64,000 nt of DNA from contig CM034402.1 of NCBI GenBank assembly GCA_019925095.2, forward strand, positions 8,877,501 through 8,941,500. The letters are read 5' to 3'. The notes under the pieces are model-generated. The model did no database searches, was not told the DNA's origin, and saw only the letters and a program-made list of their open reading frames with translations. Within the stretch, counting starts at the first letter, position 1, and each line of letters begins with the position of its first letter. The position numbers and the translations under genes are program-made. Of this stretch, positions 21,474 to 32,189 are shown in pieces. The stretch comes from Dendrolimus kikuchii (taxonomy: Eukaryota; Arthropoda; Insecta; Lepidoptera; Lasiocampidae).

Positions 21474-21865
21474 TCTGCGGAGTGACGCTCGCGGACCGCG
21501 TTCGTAATACCGAAGTAAGAAAGAGAGTTGGTCTGAAAGAGAGCTCCGGTGGTTCGGGCATGTGGAAAGAACGCATGATGAAAGAATGACTAAACAGATA
21601 TACAATACAAAAGTGGATGGATGCAGAAATCGTGGAAGGCCACGACACACCTTCCATGATCAAATTGATCGTGTACTAGCAGAAGGTGACGTCAGGAGCC
21701 TTAAGAACAGACGAGCGTGCATGACAAGAGTTATGAATGTCAAAGAAGTAAGTGAGGTGTGTAAGAATAAGCCTAAATGGCGCTCTGTTGTTCGTGCCTA
21801 CCCCGCAAGGGAACTGGCGTGAAGTTATGTATGTATGTATGTATGTATGTATGTATGTATGTATG
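21474..21865 (+). pseudogene. RTE-like LINE (family R) 3' end with (TATG)n tail
   Basis: A 5'-truncated LINE. Its frame encodes the C-terminal tail of an endonuclease-reverse transcriptase (LADRVRN, then WFGHVERTHDERMTKQIY, RNRGRPRHTFHDQIDRVLAE, then AYPARELA and stop at about 21,822), followed by a TATG microsatellite tail. It is bounded by a perfect 12-bp target-site duplication, TAGTCTAAGTCA (21,462-21,473 and 21,866-21,877). A frame change near WFGHV relative to the copy at 47,341 shows decay. Confidence 0.9.
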
Positions 21866-21877
21866 TAGTCTAAGTCA

Positions 21878-22829
21878 ATCCAGTCAACGGAACTGAGTTG
21901 GCTAACGCTTTAAATATAGACGCAAGCAAAAACTTTTTCGCTCATTGAGACACCGGAACTCATTGGATCAACTTTATAAACAGACTTATTCCCGACTGTT
22001 TTATTCTCTTTCCAAATTCCTTCACTTCATCTAATCGAGCGTCGTAAAAAGTTCTTTAAGTGTACACTTAACCGCTGTAGTTTTAATCGTAAAAGAAGCG
22101 ATTCCCGTAGTGATTAAATAACAGTAAAAGTCTTGACGTGGCAACTTCCGAAATCAACCTCATTAATACAGCAATTGAAAGTTTAAACCGAATTCACGAA
22201 CATAATGTTTCGAACCCCTATTCAAACTAATCGGAACACTGGAAACTGTATATTGCGGAGTCAAAGCAAATCATTAAAGCGTTTATGTTTTAGCGGTATT
22301 GTAAACAACCGCAATCACAGTATTTATTTATACTATCAGTTGAATATTTTATTAGGGTATCGAAACTATTTTGGCAAAAATGTAATCCCATTAAATCGTC
22401 ATGTCGATTATTTGTCTTTTTTTAACCAACTTTAAAAAGGAGGAGATTCTCAACCTGATTGGTATTTTTTTATATATGTACACCGATTACGCTGAGATTT
22501 ATGATCCGGTTTACGTGATTCTTCTTTATTTTGAAGCGGAATAGTTGCCATTTGGTCCCCTAAAAATTTAATATAGTTTAGCCGAGTAGTTTTCATTTTA
22601 TGAACATTTCTTTATGAAAACTTTTGTTTCCGTTCCCGTTTCTTGGGACCTATATTTATTTTTTAAGGCGCGTGGTACCTTTCGTAGGCCTACTCATAGC
22701 TAGACACTAAAAAGTAACAAATAAAAAAAATCGTTTAGAAAAACCGACTTCAAAAACTAAAAAGTATAACATAACTTAATAAAGATTTAATTTAATTCAC
22801 CTCTTATGCAAACCTAATACCTTTAATAT
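21878..22829. other. Intergenic with dispersed repeat fragments
   Basis: No gene is seen. Positions 22,425-22,600 contain an AACTTTAAAAAGGAGGAGAT motif and 22,735-22,775 an AAAACCGACTTCAAAAAC motif, both typical of short dispersed lepidopteran repeats. A 76-codon frame (22,205-22,435) has no motif. Confidence 0.45.
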
Positions 22830-23273
22830 TGTTACGAGTTGCGAGACTCTAATTAAAATGCCGTTAGAATTACTATAGAGTTTATTAGAACTATACAAAC
22901 ACGTTTAATACAGATACAAATATAACCGAACACAACAAATACAAATGTAAATGCACAAGGTCGTAATTCAATAAAATGTGCAAAGTCCGTCACTAAAAGA
23001 TTCCTGATTGTAGTAAACACGTCTCGCTTCGTTCGTGGTTCTCGCTCGACTGCCTCTCCCCTCCATCAGGTCCTTGTTTTATACTGCACAAATACAATAT
23101 TTCCACCCGGCAGCGTGGACCGAATTTCCTAGAATCAGCTTGTATTTTAATCCGTAACACCTGGCTAATAATGACAATACAACAATAGGCCGTATGCCAA
23201 TAAGTAAACAAAAGAAGACGACCACAAAAGAATTTCAATGTTATTAGTTCAAATGCCGACGGGTAATAAATGT
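22830..23273 (-). repeat. Solo-LTR-like repeat, truncated copy
   Basis: It is the inverse of the repeat at 44,646-45,123. Shared blocks are ATTAAAATGCCGTT, AATACAAATATAACCG-like, TGGTTCTCGCTCGACTGCCT, GACCGAATTTCCTAGAATCA and GCCGTATGCCAATAAGTAAA. It starts TGTTACGAG. The last ~55 bp present in the other copy are missing. The TGTTA...TAACA form with an internal AATAAA fits an LTR. Confidence 0.7.
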
Positions 23274-25029
23274 GCTTAGTTATTTACGTGTCTTTTTACA
23301 GTATTTCTCACAGAAACTACTGAGACAATACGAATGAAAGCCAGGAAGTTGTACTATACGGTTACAATGAAGAAAAACTAAAATTTAGGGGGGCTACAAT
23401 ACATGTATCAAGCAGAAGAATAAAAAATTAATTACATAAAAGTGTAGATTCTCTTTAGACAAAATTCAAAGCGACTTTTATTTTTATTAAGTCAACAGGT
23501 CGTAAGGTATCACTCCTGGAGTCGTAAAAAGTTTATAACTTTCTATTTCTAACTTTGTAACTAGGGTAAGAAAATTCTCTAAAAGTCTATGTTAGACTTT
23601 ATATAATTCTTTCAACAAAAAACTATTTACATTTCTTTATTCTACGCAAAAGAATTATACCTATGTACGTTTTTGAGATTGCGCTATTTTTGGCATTCTG
23701 TATTTGTCATATCCAAAAACCGTTAGCCACGTCTACACCGCCTCTCATTGCGCCTGAAATAACCACTTTTACACCGAAATTATTTCTAAACAATTTAAGT
23801 ATTGGCCATAGTTTCGATAATGCATCTTCGGTCTAAGCTACAAGGAGTATTTAGTACACTTAACATACGAGAATACTCGTACCACACACATACTCACCAT
23901 TTACCTTTTGCTGGCACTTCAAAAACTTCGTAAACTAATTCAAAACCGCATTGCACTATTTGCTCTAAACAAATACTCGACTCCCGTACCTGACTCTTCA
24001 TATTTAAATGGCTGACCTCTATTTAAGTTGTAAACCCTAAAATCCGCACAGCTTAATTTCTTTGCACGTTCGTGGTCCCTAGGAAAGTCGTTTCGGCAAA
24101 GTAATTGCTTATGAGTGGAAGCGGATAAACGAAACGAGCTCCACTCTACTGGGGCTCGTAAAATGGACTCAGGGGCTTGCATTTAATTAATACGACTAGA
24201 AGAAGTACGTGAGAGCACATCATGTTGGAATGGAATCATTTCTTTTCACTACAAAACCAAGATATAAAAAATACAGGCCCCGCATACACACGCTCAGGAC
24301 TACAACATGACGGGTCGTTTCAGGAATGAAACAACTCGGCCATTTATTACAAGCTTTTATTTTTATAATTATAATTTTGCGTTTGCTATATACATAGCCA
24401 AAACAATTAACATGTACTATATAATTAGATTCATTAGGATTTAAAATAGGTAGGTACTTTAAGACATTTTACTCTCTAATCTGTGTTGACAGTTGTCGTC
24501 GTCCCCTCATGGAGACAATAAGAACTTAAAAAAACCAATTAACATAAGAGTTAAAAAAAACCTTAATGACTAACAGGGACAGCAACAGGTAAAGGCCTAC
24601 GAATTCAATGGTAATTTAAACCTGACAGTTCTACCCGACCGAGTAATGTTGGGCTTCCTGCTGTCTGCAGTGTTCGGTTCTTTGGTGGGAGGTGGAGATG
24701 GACAATGTGGTTGCAGTTGCAATGTCACGCGTTGGAGCCATAACATTGAAGGAGACATATTATCAATACGTATGATAAAGAAATGATTTCTTTTTTATCT
24801 ATCCGTTTATACGCGCCGCAAAATAAAAATTATATAGAAAAGCAATTGATACATAGCCGATAAAGACTAGGAATCCTACAACTCAAAATATTCATGATCC
24901 CATGCAAAAAGAATACTATAGGAATGACAATACCCAGTAAAAAATATCTATATCTATAATATTATAACATTCTAAACATGTCGTGTCTGTCCATTGAAGC
25001 TAATAATAAAAAAACTGGGATAGACTATA
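23274..25029. other. Intergenic, one small Cys-rich frame, no gene called
   Basis: The stretch is mostly AT-rich. The only frame worth noting is 24,646-24,786 (plus, ATG to TGA, 46 residues) with a hydrophobic start (MLGFLLSAVFGSLVGGG) followed by CGCSC. It could be a secreted peptide exon or chance; no splice context or repeat match is seen. Confidence 0.35.
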
Positions 25030-25197
25030 TAAACAATGGAGAGGTTTTGTCTGTTTGTTCGGGATTCACATAAAAACTACTTTTATTATTTTTTAAATAT
25101 ATTTCTTTTTTAAATGCTGCGATACTTTGTATCCCGGGAATCCCACGGGAATTTTAAGTCAAGCGTGGACGAAGTCCCGGGCAAATCCTAGTAATTA
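25030..25197 (+). repeat. CTAG-ended Helitron-like repeat
   Basis: GTTTTGTCTGTTTGTTCGGG at the start, TTTTTAAATGCTGCGATACT and CCACGGGAATTTTAAGTCAA inside, GGGCAAATCCTAGTA at the end. It is shorter than the 19,556 copy, with the middle deleted. Confidence 0.65.
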
Positions 25198-25261
25198 TAT
25201 ATAATAGTCTTCTTCATCCATGATGATACTTCAACAGCGTTTGTTTAAATTTTAAATTGAC

Positions 25262-25370
25262 ATTAGGTCAGAACTCACCGAGCATTTCACCAAGTTCGAA
25301 CCCACGTACGTCATTTGAAACACAAGTTGAGACGCACACGCATTGCTACATACTACTATGGTTTTAAGTC
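25262..25370 (-). repeat. tRNA-like SINE head fragment
   Basis: The minus strand reads a B-box-like GGTTCGAACTTGG downstream of a TAGCAATGCGTGTGCGTCTC segment, resembling the SINE-B head. Only the head is present; the assignment is moderate. Confidence 0.45.
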
Positions 25371-25587
25371 ACTTACAAGTATTTTATTACATATTATATT
25401 AGGGAAAGGATCCCGTAGGATCTCTGCCTAAAGGTAATGGATCTCCACTTTCCACGATTTTTACACATATCGTTTTCTTCGTCTACATTCATTACCCTTT
25501 ATACCCGCAAGTTTATTATAGGTACTTTTACTAGTATTATAATATAATAGTATGTTATAATTCAGTTACTCTTATTCTGCAGTTACT

Positions 25588-25655
25588 GCGGCTGGGCGGC
25601 CTGTTGTCAGAGGCGGCAAAACAATCCATAGCCAGGTGGTAGTCTAGAGGTATGG
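25588..25655 (+). repeat. Rep-300 fragment
   Basis: GCGGCTGGGCGGCCTGTTGT and AGCCAGGTGGTAG match the head of Rep-300; the remainder is missing. Confidence 0.7.
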
Positions 25656-25817
25656 GTCATAAACAAATGTGAGTTTCAAAAGTTGAAAATAAAAAAATGA
25701 CGCTTTTTGTGTAAAAAATCAACATTTATTATGAATAATAACACAAAGATCACAGTATGATTAAATTCAGAGATCAAAACCTTATTTTCTAGGAAATTAA
25801 TAATATTTTTATTTTTA

Positions 25818-26085
25818 AGTGTCCACCGAAAAGATGTAAATATCAACAGAAAAGATAAAACTAGAGATTCAATCAATAATGATAGTTTCAAATCTTTATA
25901 AACTTGTACATGATAACAATTACAGTGTACTTTAAGGTTTAAAAGTAGAAACAAAATAACATATAAAATATTTCTTGATTAAAAAAATAAAACAAAAATG
26001 TCCAGGGAAGTGATTTCTTTTCTGTTACCATTAGAAAAATTATTAAAAACTAAAATCAGCGGTAATAGGCAATTGTAAATATGTA
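25818..26085 (-). other. 3' flank of the transposase gene with repeated motif
   Basis: This AT-rich flank lies just downstream of the stop codon. It contains GTGTCCACCGAAAAGATG (25,818), ATCAACAGAAAAGAT (about 25,849) and TGTCCAGGGAAGTG (26,000), variants of a motif that clusters again on the far side of the gene at 28,725-28,790. They are candidate transposon end or transposase-binding sequences. Confidence 0.45.
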
Positions 26086-28285
26086 TTAAAATATAGAATC
26101 TTCATCTTCACTGACTGTGAAGAAAATTTTCTTTCTTGAATGTACAGGAAATATTTCTGATTCATCAGAAATAGAAATTAATCTCAACCTTTTCTTAGGA
26201 CAAATAGGCGCGCTTTGGAAAATTTCTTCTTCTGGGGTTATGAGATCAGACCTAAAAGTTTCTGTTGTAGCTTGAGACGACGATATACTCCTTGGAGACA
26301 AAGTACCTTCATGAGACATAGAATTTGGAGAATTGAATACAACCCTCTCGTGTTGAACTGTTATCTGTCCGATTTCAAAATGTGGACAAATCATGCATGC
26401 TGGGCAAGATAGACAACTTAATCTTCTAGCGTGTAAAATGTTTGACTCATTTCGACTCCAGGAGAGTTGATGTATCTTCAAAGTCCCTTTGAAAGCTTTT
26501 ACAGGGCTCTGATCCATAATTTCTTGAATGTCTTGAATGCTGGGGTCACCGATGCCGTAAATCTCTATACCTCTACAATTTTCCTTTAAGCAAGTCATAA
26601 GACTATCATAATTGGACACGTCTTTACCCAATGCAACTGAATTGTCACACAATCTCTTTACGCAACCACCTACGCCATCGGGGGCTCCTTTACCATGGCC
26701 TTTCTCGCTGTAATGCCATATAATATTGTTGACATTATTCAATTCTTTGCCCAAAAAATTTGCAATCAAATAAAACATTGACTTATTTCTGTACTGGGTA
26801 GTTGGACCGTCGCTCAGTATATGTAAATCTGTTAAATTGGGACTTATTTCTCTGATCCTATGAAGAATAGGTCTAAGATGAGCACATATCATTACGGGAT
26901 CATGGCGTAAGTTCTCTGAGATAGTGCACATGGGGGTTGTATTAAAATTACTATTTAGGGACCCTAAGTTATTGCTGTAGTATACACATGTGTGAAGCGA
27001 TAACTGAGGCTTAGATCCGCCAAAATGAGCCGATTGGACTTCAGAACTATATTTACAATTATAGTTTTCTGAGAAATCTATATGTAACAAAGCTTCTGTT
27101 GGAGATAATTGTTGTTTAAGGGTTTGAACTGTCTTAATCTGATGAATTAAATTAGCCATATGCTGCATATACACTGGTAAGTTTAAGTTAAACAATCGAA
27201 CAAGAGATTTTTTTGTAGTTTTCACTGTTTCTTTAATGCATTTCTTACATTGTTTCTCTTTCCCTTTTACAATTATACCAACATTTTTAATAATCCATCT
27301 ATCATAAATAATAAAGTCGTCACCATTAAAATCATTAAATGCAACTTTCTTATTTTTGCAGTCTTTGCATCTTCGCTCTAAGCAATTTCGATTCAGCCTA
27401 TTATTACAACATATTGCTTTAGCCATATCAGAAGCTGATCCATAAGATATAACTTGTGCTTTATAAAGTGATCGAACTATGTAATCGCTATTTTCATGTA
27501 ATGCACAAAGACATGTATTTCTCGTTGATGCTTTCGGAAACAGAACCCAAAATGGACGGTATCTTCGAAATGTTTGATATGAGATTTTCATGCCTGTTTC
27601 GTTTTGAAAAACTTTGTGCAAATTTAAGAGTGTATCATTCAATAAACGTATCTGGCGCTTGCTTTTCTTTCTGGTAATAGTTTCGTTTTTTCCCGCAGTT
27701 AGTCTGCTATACTCATCCTTTACTAAAAAATGATGAACAGCTGTTCTCACATCTCTCTTCAAGGCATTTTTTGCTAGAACCAGGCGTATTTATTACTTTG
27801 TGTTTTTTTGCTTCCAGCCTTCTTATCCGCATTCGGTATCTTTTAATAATTCTTCGCATTTCTAAAACCTTTATCTTCAAAGCCTCATTTTCTGCTTTTC
27901 TCTCTCTCTTGTTGCGAGCAGCAATTAATCTTCCTACTTCAATGCGTGAAAATGATGAAGAAGGACTTATCGGTGGAGTATTATCTTCCAGTAGAACATT
28001 TGCGGCTTTGCGCATTTTTAATAATTCACGTCGTTTCTTTGATTTTTCCCGCCACATTTTTCTTATTTGACGCTGCTGTCTTGGAGTATATTGGTCAATT
28101 GTTTTAATTTCACCTTTTTCTTTCTTTTTATAATACCTTTCCCTGTCCTTTCTTCTTATTTCTTCTTTAGCAATTTCGTCCAGTTTTTTTCGTGCTCGAC
28201 GCATGCTCATTTTTTTTTGTTCACGTCGTCGAGCCTTTTTATCTTCGTCACTTAACTGGAGATTAGATTTATATGTTCGCGGCAT
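26086..28285 (-). pseudogene. DDE-type transposase-like gene, unnamed family, one-base frame offset
   Basis: Two overlapping minus-strand frames make one protein. The N-terminal part (ATG at 28,285, frame open to 27,713) is very basic and coiled-coil-like: MPRTYKSNLQLSDEDKKARR, RYYKKKEKGEIKTIDQYTPR. The second frame (558 codons, 27,762-26,086) carries the core: Cys clusters (CLCALHENSDY ~84, NCLERRCKDC ~126, QCKKC ~171), then D229 in LLHIDFSENYN, D318 in LSDGPTTQYRNK, D362 in GHGKGAPDGVGGCVKR, and a C-terminal CLSCPACMICPHF cluster near 450. Spaced acidic residues plus zinc-binding Cys fit an RNase-H-fold transposase. I know this SDG..QYRN / HGKG..DGVGG pattern from uncharacterised invertebrate proteins but cannot name its superfamily. 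The frames meet at a run of six As (27,767-27,772) where one extra base explains the shift. A TTTTCAG acceptor directly precedes the ATG, implying a 5' untranslated exon. Confidence 0.75.
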
Positions 28286-29571
28286 CGTTTCCTGAAAATA
28301 AAGCAAAATTCCCGACATACGCACAAAGCTAGAGACTAAAAGACATGCAAAGTATTGTGAGATTCGTCGCTCAAATTGACCATCAAACAAGAGAAAGTTG
28401 TTCGTGTGATAATGGAATAATAGTACAAGGTCATAATTTTTTTTTGTCCCAAGGGTATTTGTAGAATCTTCTATGAATGATTATGTCAAGGTAAGCACAA
28501 CCTCTCTACTCCCACACACCATAAAACACTATTCGGGTTTAATTTTCTTAGCTTTATCAATTTAGCACTATACAAATAATTTGTACACCATATACCTATT
28601 ATAAGTTTAAAAGAATAGTAATAAAATTTATACAAGTTTATAAAAGCGCCAAGTAGCACGTGCTTAAAAGTATTAATTTAATTCAAAATGTTCATCATAA
28701 AAGTATCAAAGCTTAATAGGATCACTTCCGTGGACGCTTACCCTTCGGTGGACATAGTGTCCCCTGAAAAGATTGTCCACAGAAGAGAAAATAGGTTATA
28801 AACAGCGGTGCAAAATAAAAAAAATTGAGGTTAGTAAAAAACTCATGTGCATTTTAACAATGGCCGCCGATATCTCACAAGGATATACAGCGCAACTATT
28901 TTTTAAGACAATACTTACCAAAATATCAATATAACAGAAAAGTCACAACGATCTTTGACGTAAATTATGGTCAAACACTTATTAAAATAAAATTTTGTTT
29001 TATTTTTACACAGCGCACATTCACCACACTAACGTGAAAGTTTTAACTGACAGCTAAAAAGTGTTGCCAACAAAAATAAATAAAGCCAAGATGCGTTTCG
29101 ATTATTCAGTATCGAATACGTATTATAATGAGACCACGGAAGGAGTCGGATCTACTGATAACAATAAGTTTATGTGTGATGATATGTCTATTTAAGATGA
29201 TTATTTTTTACAATATCGTTAATTAATAATAATAAGATATAAGTAAGGTAAGTATTAAAAAAAAACATAATTTTTTTCGTTCAATGTATTTTTAATTCGT
29301 TCATAAACATACGAACGTCAACTGGAAACGGTCCACGGAAGAGGACATAACTGATGCATTTCTTTTCATTTCTTCTAGACGATTAACAAAAATAGAACTA
29401 TTTGAAGGTAAATCACTAAAATGTTTGTTTAGTTACATTTTTTAGTAAAAATAATAGCCTAATAGGTATATTGTTTTAATACTTTGATGAATTGCACAAC
29501 AGATTAAAAAAATCGAATTCTAATGTGAATTTGTTACTGACCCATAGCACATTTTATGTAACAAAATGTGT
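28286..29571. other. 5' flank of the transposase gene; motif cluster
   Basis: It holds the putative 5' exon/intron of the transposase gene. At 28,725-28,790 there are four copies of a ~12-bp motif arranged reverse, reverse, forward, forward (CTTCCGTGGAC, CTTCGGTGGAC, GTCCCCTGAAAAG, GTCCACAGAAGAG). Further single copies occur at about 29,141 (CCACGGAAGG) and 29,329 (GTCCACGGAAGAG). No other gene is seen. Confidence 0.5.
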
Positions 29572-29763
29572 AATTTTTTTGTCCAGGGAATCCCATGGGA
29601 ATTTTCCCAGGAGCGGTTTAAAGTTGTTCGGGTGTATAAAAATTAGCTTATTGCAGCACAGTTTTCACTAAAGCGATGGCTTACATTCTTTTTTAAATGC
29701 TGTATTTTATGTCCCGGGACTTTCAAATCAAGTGTGGACGAAGTCGCGAGCACATCCTAGTAG
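29572..29763 (+). repeat. CTAG-ended Helitron-like repeat
   Basis: Contains GTCCAGGGAATCCCATGGGA, AGGAGCGGTTTAAAGTTGTT, TTTTTTAAATGCTGTATTTT and CCCGGGACTTTCAAATCAAG, and ends GCACATCCTAGTAG. It is closest to the copies at 19,556 and 63,080. Confidence 0.65.
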
Positions 29764-30659
29764 CGCATATAAATCAAAAAAAGGTTGTTGCTAATGTGAC
29801 TGCTTATGACTGCAACTACAGATATAACGCATTACAAAGTAGTATAGAGTAGGTAATAAGTATAATAATGATTTTTATTTAATCTTCAAAAAATCTTAAT
29901 CGTACCTTCATACGAACAAAATAGGACCGAGCCCGAGCTCTCAGAGTGAAGCCGGCTAAAAATGCGAATTTTGAAATAGGAAGCCGATCATGCCGTAGCG
30001 TGTAACGAGAACTTAATAGTAAATAATGGAATTAGTACGTATAAGGTGCAAAGTTTCCAATGGATACATTACTATTAACAACAGACGCAAACCACGTATA
30101 TACTATACACATGTTTTTAAAAATGCTTCACTTCATTTAACGCTTTTATTTACGTAAGCTTCATCTATAAATTAATGCATTCGTCTGAGATAAGATCTCA
30201 GTTTTAACTTAAATGAAATTGAATTTAAATTGAAAGAATAAACTGCACGTCGTATATTATACTACAAACTATGTACTAAATTTATAATTCACTGCTGTGA
30301 AATAAGATCTTGCTCTATTTACCTCTGTGTCTACAAATATTTAAGTGCATAACCATTCTAATTAGCCAGTGTACGATTAACTTCGTTATCCCCTCGCGTA
30401 CCTTTCAAAGCAAATTGGCTCATTTCAGTCGTTTTATTCCGCTTTTAACAAGATTTTAATTGAGGTTTTGGTGAAATTAATATTTTTTACTCTTGTTTTC
30501 CTCTTCTTTCGTCGCTTACACATACCAGGCCTTTTCTAGCTGAGAAACCGTATTGTTCCGCTCATAATAATTCACTCACAGTTCCGTAACTAGTCGCTTA
30601 ATTGAAATTCATATGTCGTTTAGAATAATAATATGGATTAAGCATAATAATAATTAATA
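29764..30659. other. AT-rich intergenic, no gene seen
   Basis: No coding region, repeat family or RNA gene is recognised in this stretch. Confidence 0.4.
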
Positions 30660-30671
30660 TTCTTATTAATT

Positions 30672-31235
30672 ACTATGCTTATATACCCCGCAAGGGGTTT
30701 TTGTGGCGAAGCCTTAGATGAGTCGCGACACCTCGTACCTGACTCCGTGCTTGCCTTAACCAGCCGACACAGAGTGATGTTCACTAGAGCTAAGACTCAA
30801 GCTCCAGGGGTGAAAGTGATAAATGGATTAACGTCGGAAGTAGCTTCAGTGAACCTGCGGCCCACCTCTCTAAACCCCTTAACCACTCTACCCATGTGGC
30901 CCCTCGCCAATTTGTACGGCATTTCTTTGGAGCCCACGCAACGAGTGGTGAGTCACCGTCTGCCCATTCTATCCATGTTCTATGGAAATTGCAACGGCCA
31001 GATCCTCATAGCCCAGATCCCTAGTTCCGCTAGGAGTTTATCTCAATAGCCCGGTACCTTTTGTTCTCATTTTCTACAATAGTCTTGCACTGACCGGGGC
31101 TTGTCCTTTGGTGCATTTTTATATGGTGTAGGGATAATCGCTAGTCAGTGTCACGTCATGGCCCCACGCAATCCCTCAAAAAGTCCGGGCTTATTTCATG
31201 GCCTTGTTGTCTTGATTGATGTACATTTATTAATG
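30672..31235 (+). mobile_element. Unclassified insertion, GC-richer, 12-bp flanking duplication
   Basis: A ~560-bp segment of visibly higher GC lies between two perfect copies of TTCTTATTAATT (30,660-30,671 and 31,236-31,247), which look like a target-site duplication. It contains a 124-codon open frame (30,675-31,049, ...GFCGEALDESRHLVPDSVLA...) without a domain I recognise. It is most likely a truncated retrotransposon piece; orientation is uncertain. Confidence 0.5.
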
Positions 31236-31247
31236 TTCTTATTAATT

Positions 31248-32125
31248 GTTACTAATAGAGTTACAGAAGACAGCAGCACTCTATGGCACGACACGAATTA
31301 GAAGGAGGTTCCTGTCTCTGGAGTTCTAATCACTAGTAGCTTAAATCCCAGATTCTATTGCCGCCATATTCCAATATTGTATGTTTTTAGAGTAAATGTT
31401 TAATTTTTCTGTTTTTTTTTTTAAATAAAATAAATTGGTAAAAGCTTAATTAATCCTTTGTAATATTTAATTTAAAAAGTGTAAAATGTCGAGGAAATAA
31501 ATAAATATGGATATTAATAGCAGACAATAATTTCCCCGCAATAAATGTAATTCTATCAAGACTCCTAGATTCTACGAGACTCAAGATATAGACGGAAGAA
31601 ACTTCAGAAATACATGTAATACACACGCTTATCCAAGGCGGATTGTTTTATACACTAATACCTAAACCTTATTTATAACTTTTATTCGTTATATTAATCT
31701 TTATCGCCTGCGCGTGATACATAGTGTATATTTTTTAAACAAGACATGACACCGCCTGACAGACAAACAAGTACCTATGAACTGGAATGGTATTTTTACG
31801 ATCCTTACAACAATAATTATAATGTATTCACAGCCTAGTTGTTAGTTCGGTTATATGCACGACGAATATTTGATTTATTTTATTAAAATTGTAGTGTATT
31901 TTCATGTTTTCAGTGATTTTAATTTATTTCTTAAAGCAACGAAAAAAACCATTTACATTTGAGCGATTTATAATCAATAATTTGAACACCGCTCGGATTG
32001 TTAATATTGTTGCCAACGTTTTTATCATTTAAGAGTTTGAAATAACTTAACATTATGAAAAGTATCTATAATTTTAGTTTGTTTTTTAATATTTTTAGGC
32101 GTAATACTGTTTCTAAGATCAAGTG

Positions 32126-32127
<2 letters not shown>
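31248..32127. other. AT-rich intergenic, no gene seen
   Basis: No coding region or recognised repeat. It runs into an AT microsatellite. Confidence 0.4.

Positions 32128-32187
<60 letters not shown>
32128..32187. repeat. (AT)n microsatellite, ~30 units
   Basis: An uninterrupted AT dinucleotide run of about 60 bp. Shorter AT runs follow near 32,560 and 32,876. The Tyr-Ile-repeat frame on the minus strand is an artefact of the run. Confidence 0.95.

Positions 32188-32189
<2 letters not shown>

Noticed and set aside
27771..28255. Plus-strand open frames opposite the transposase N-terminal region
   Set aside because: They are mirror frames of the Lys/Arg/Glu-rich minus-strand coding sequence and become Phe/Leu/Ser-rich, with no domain.
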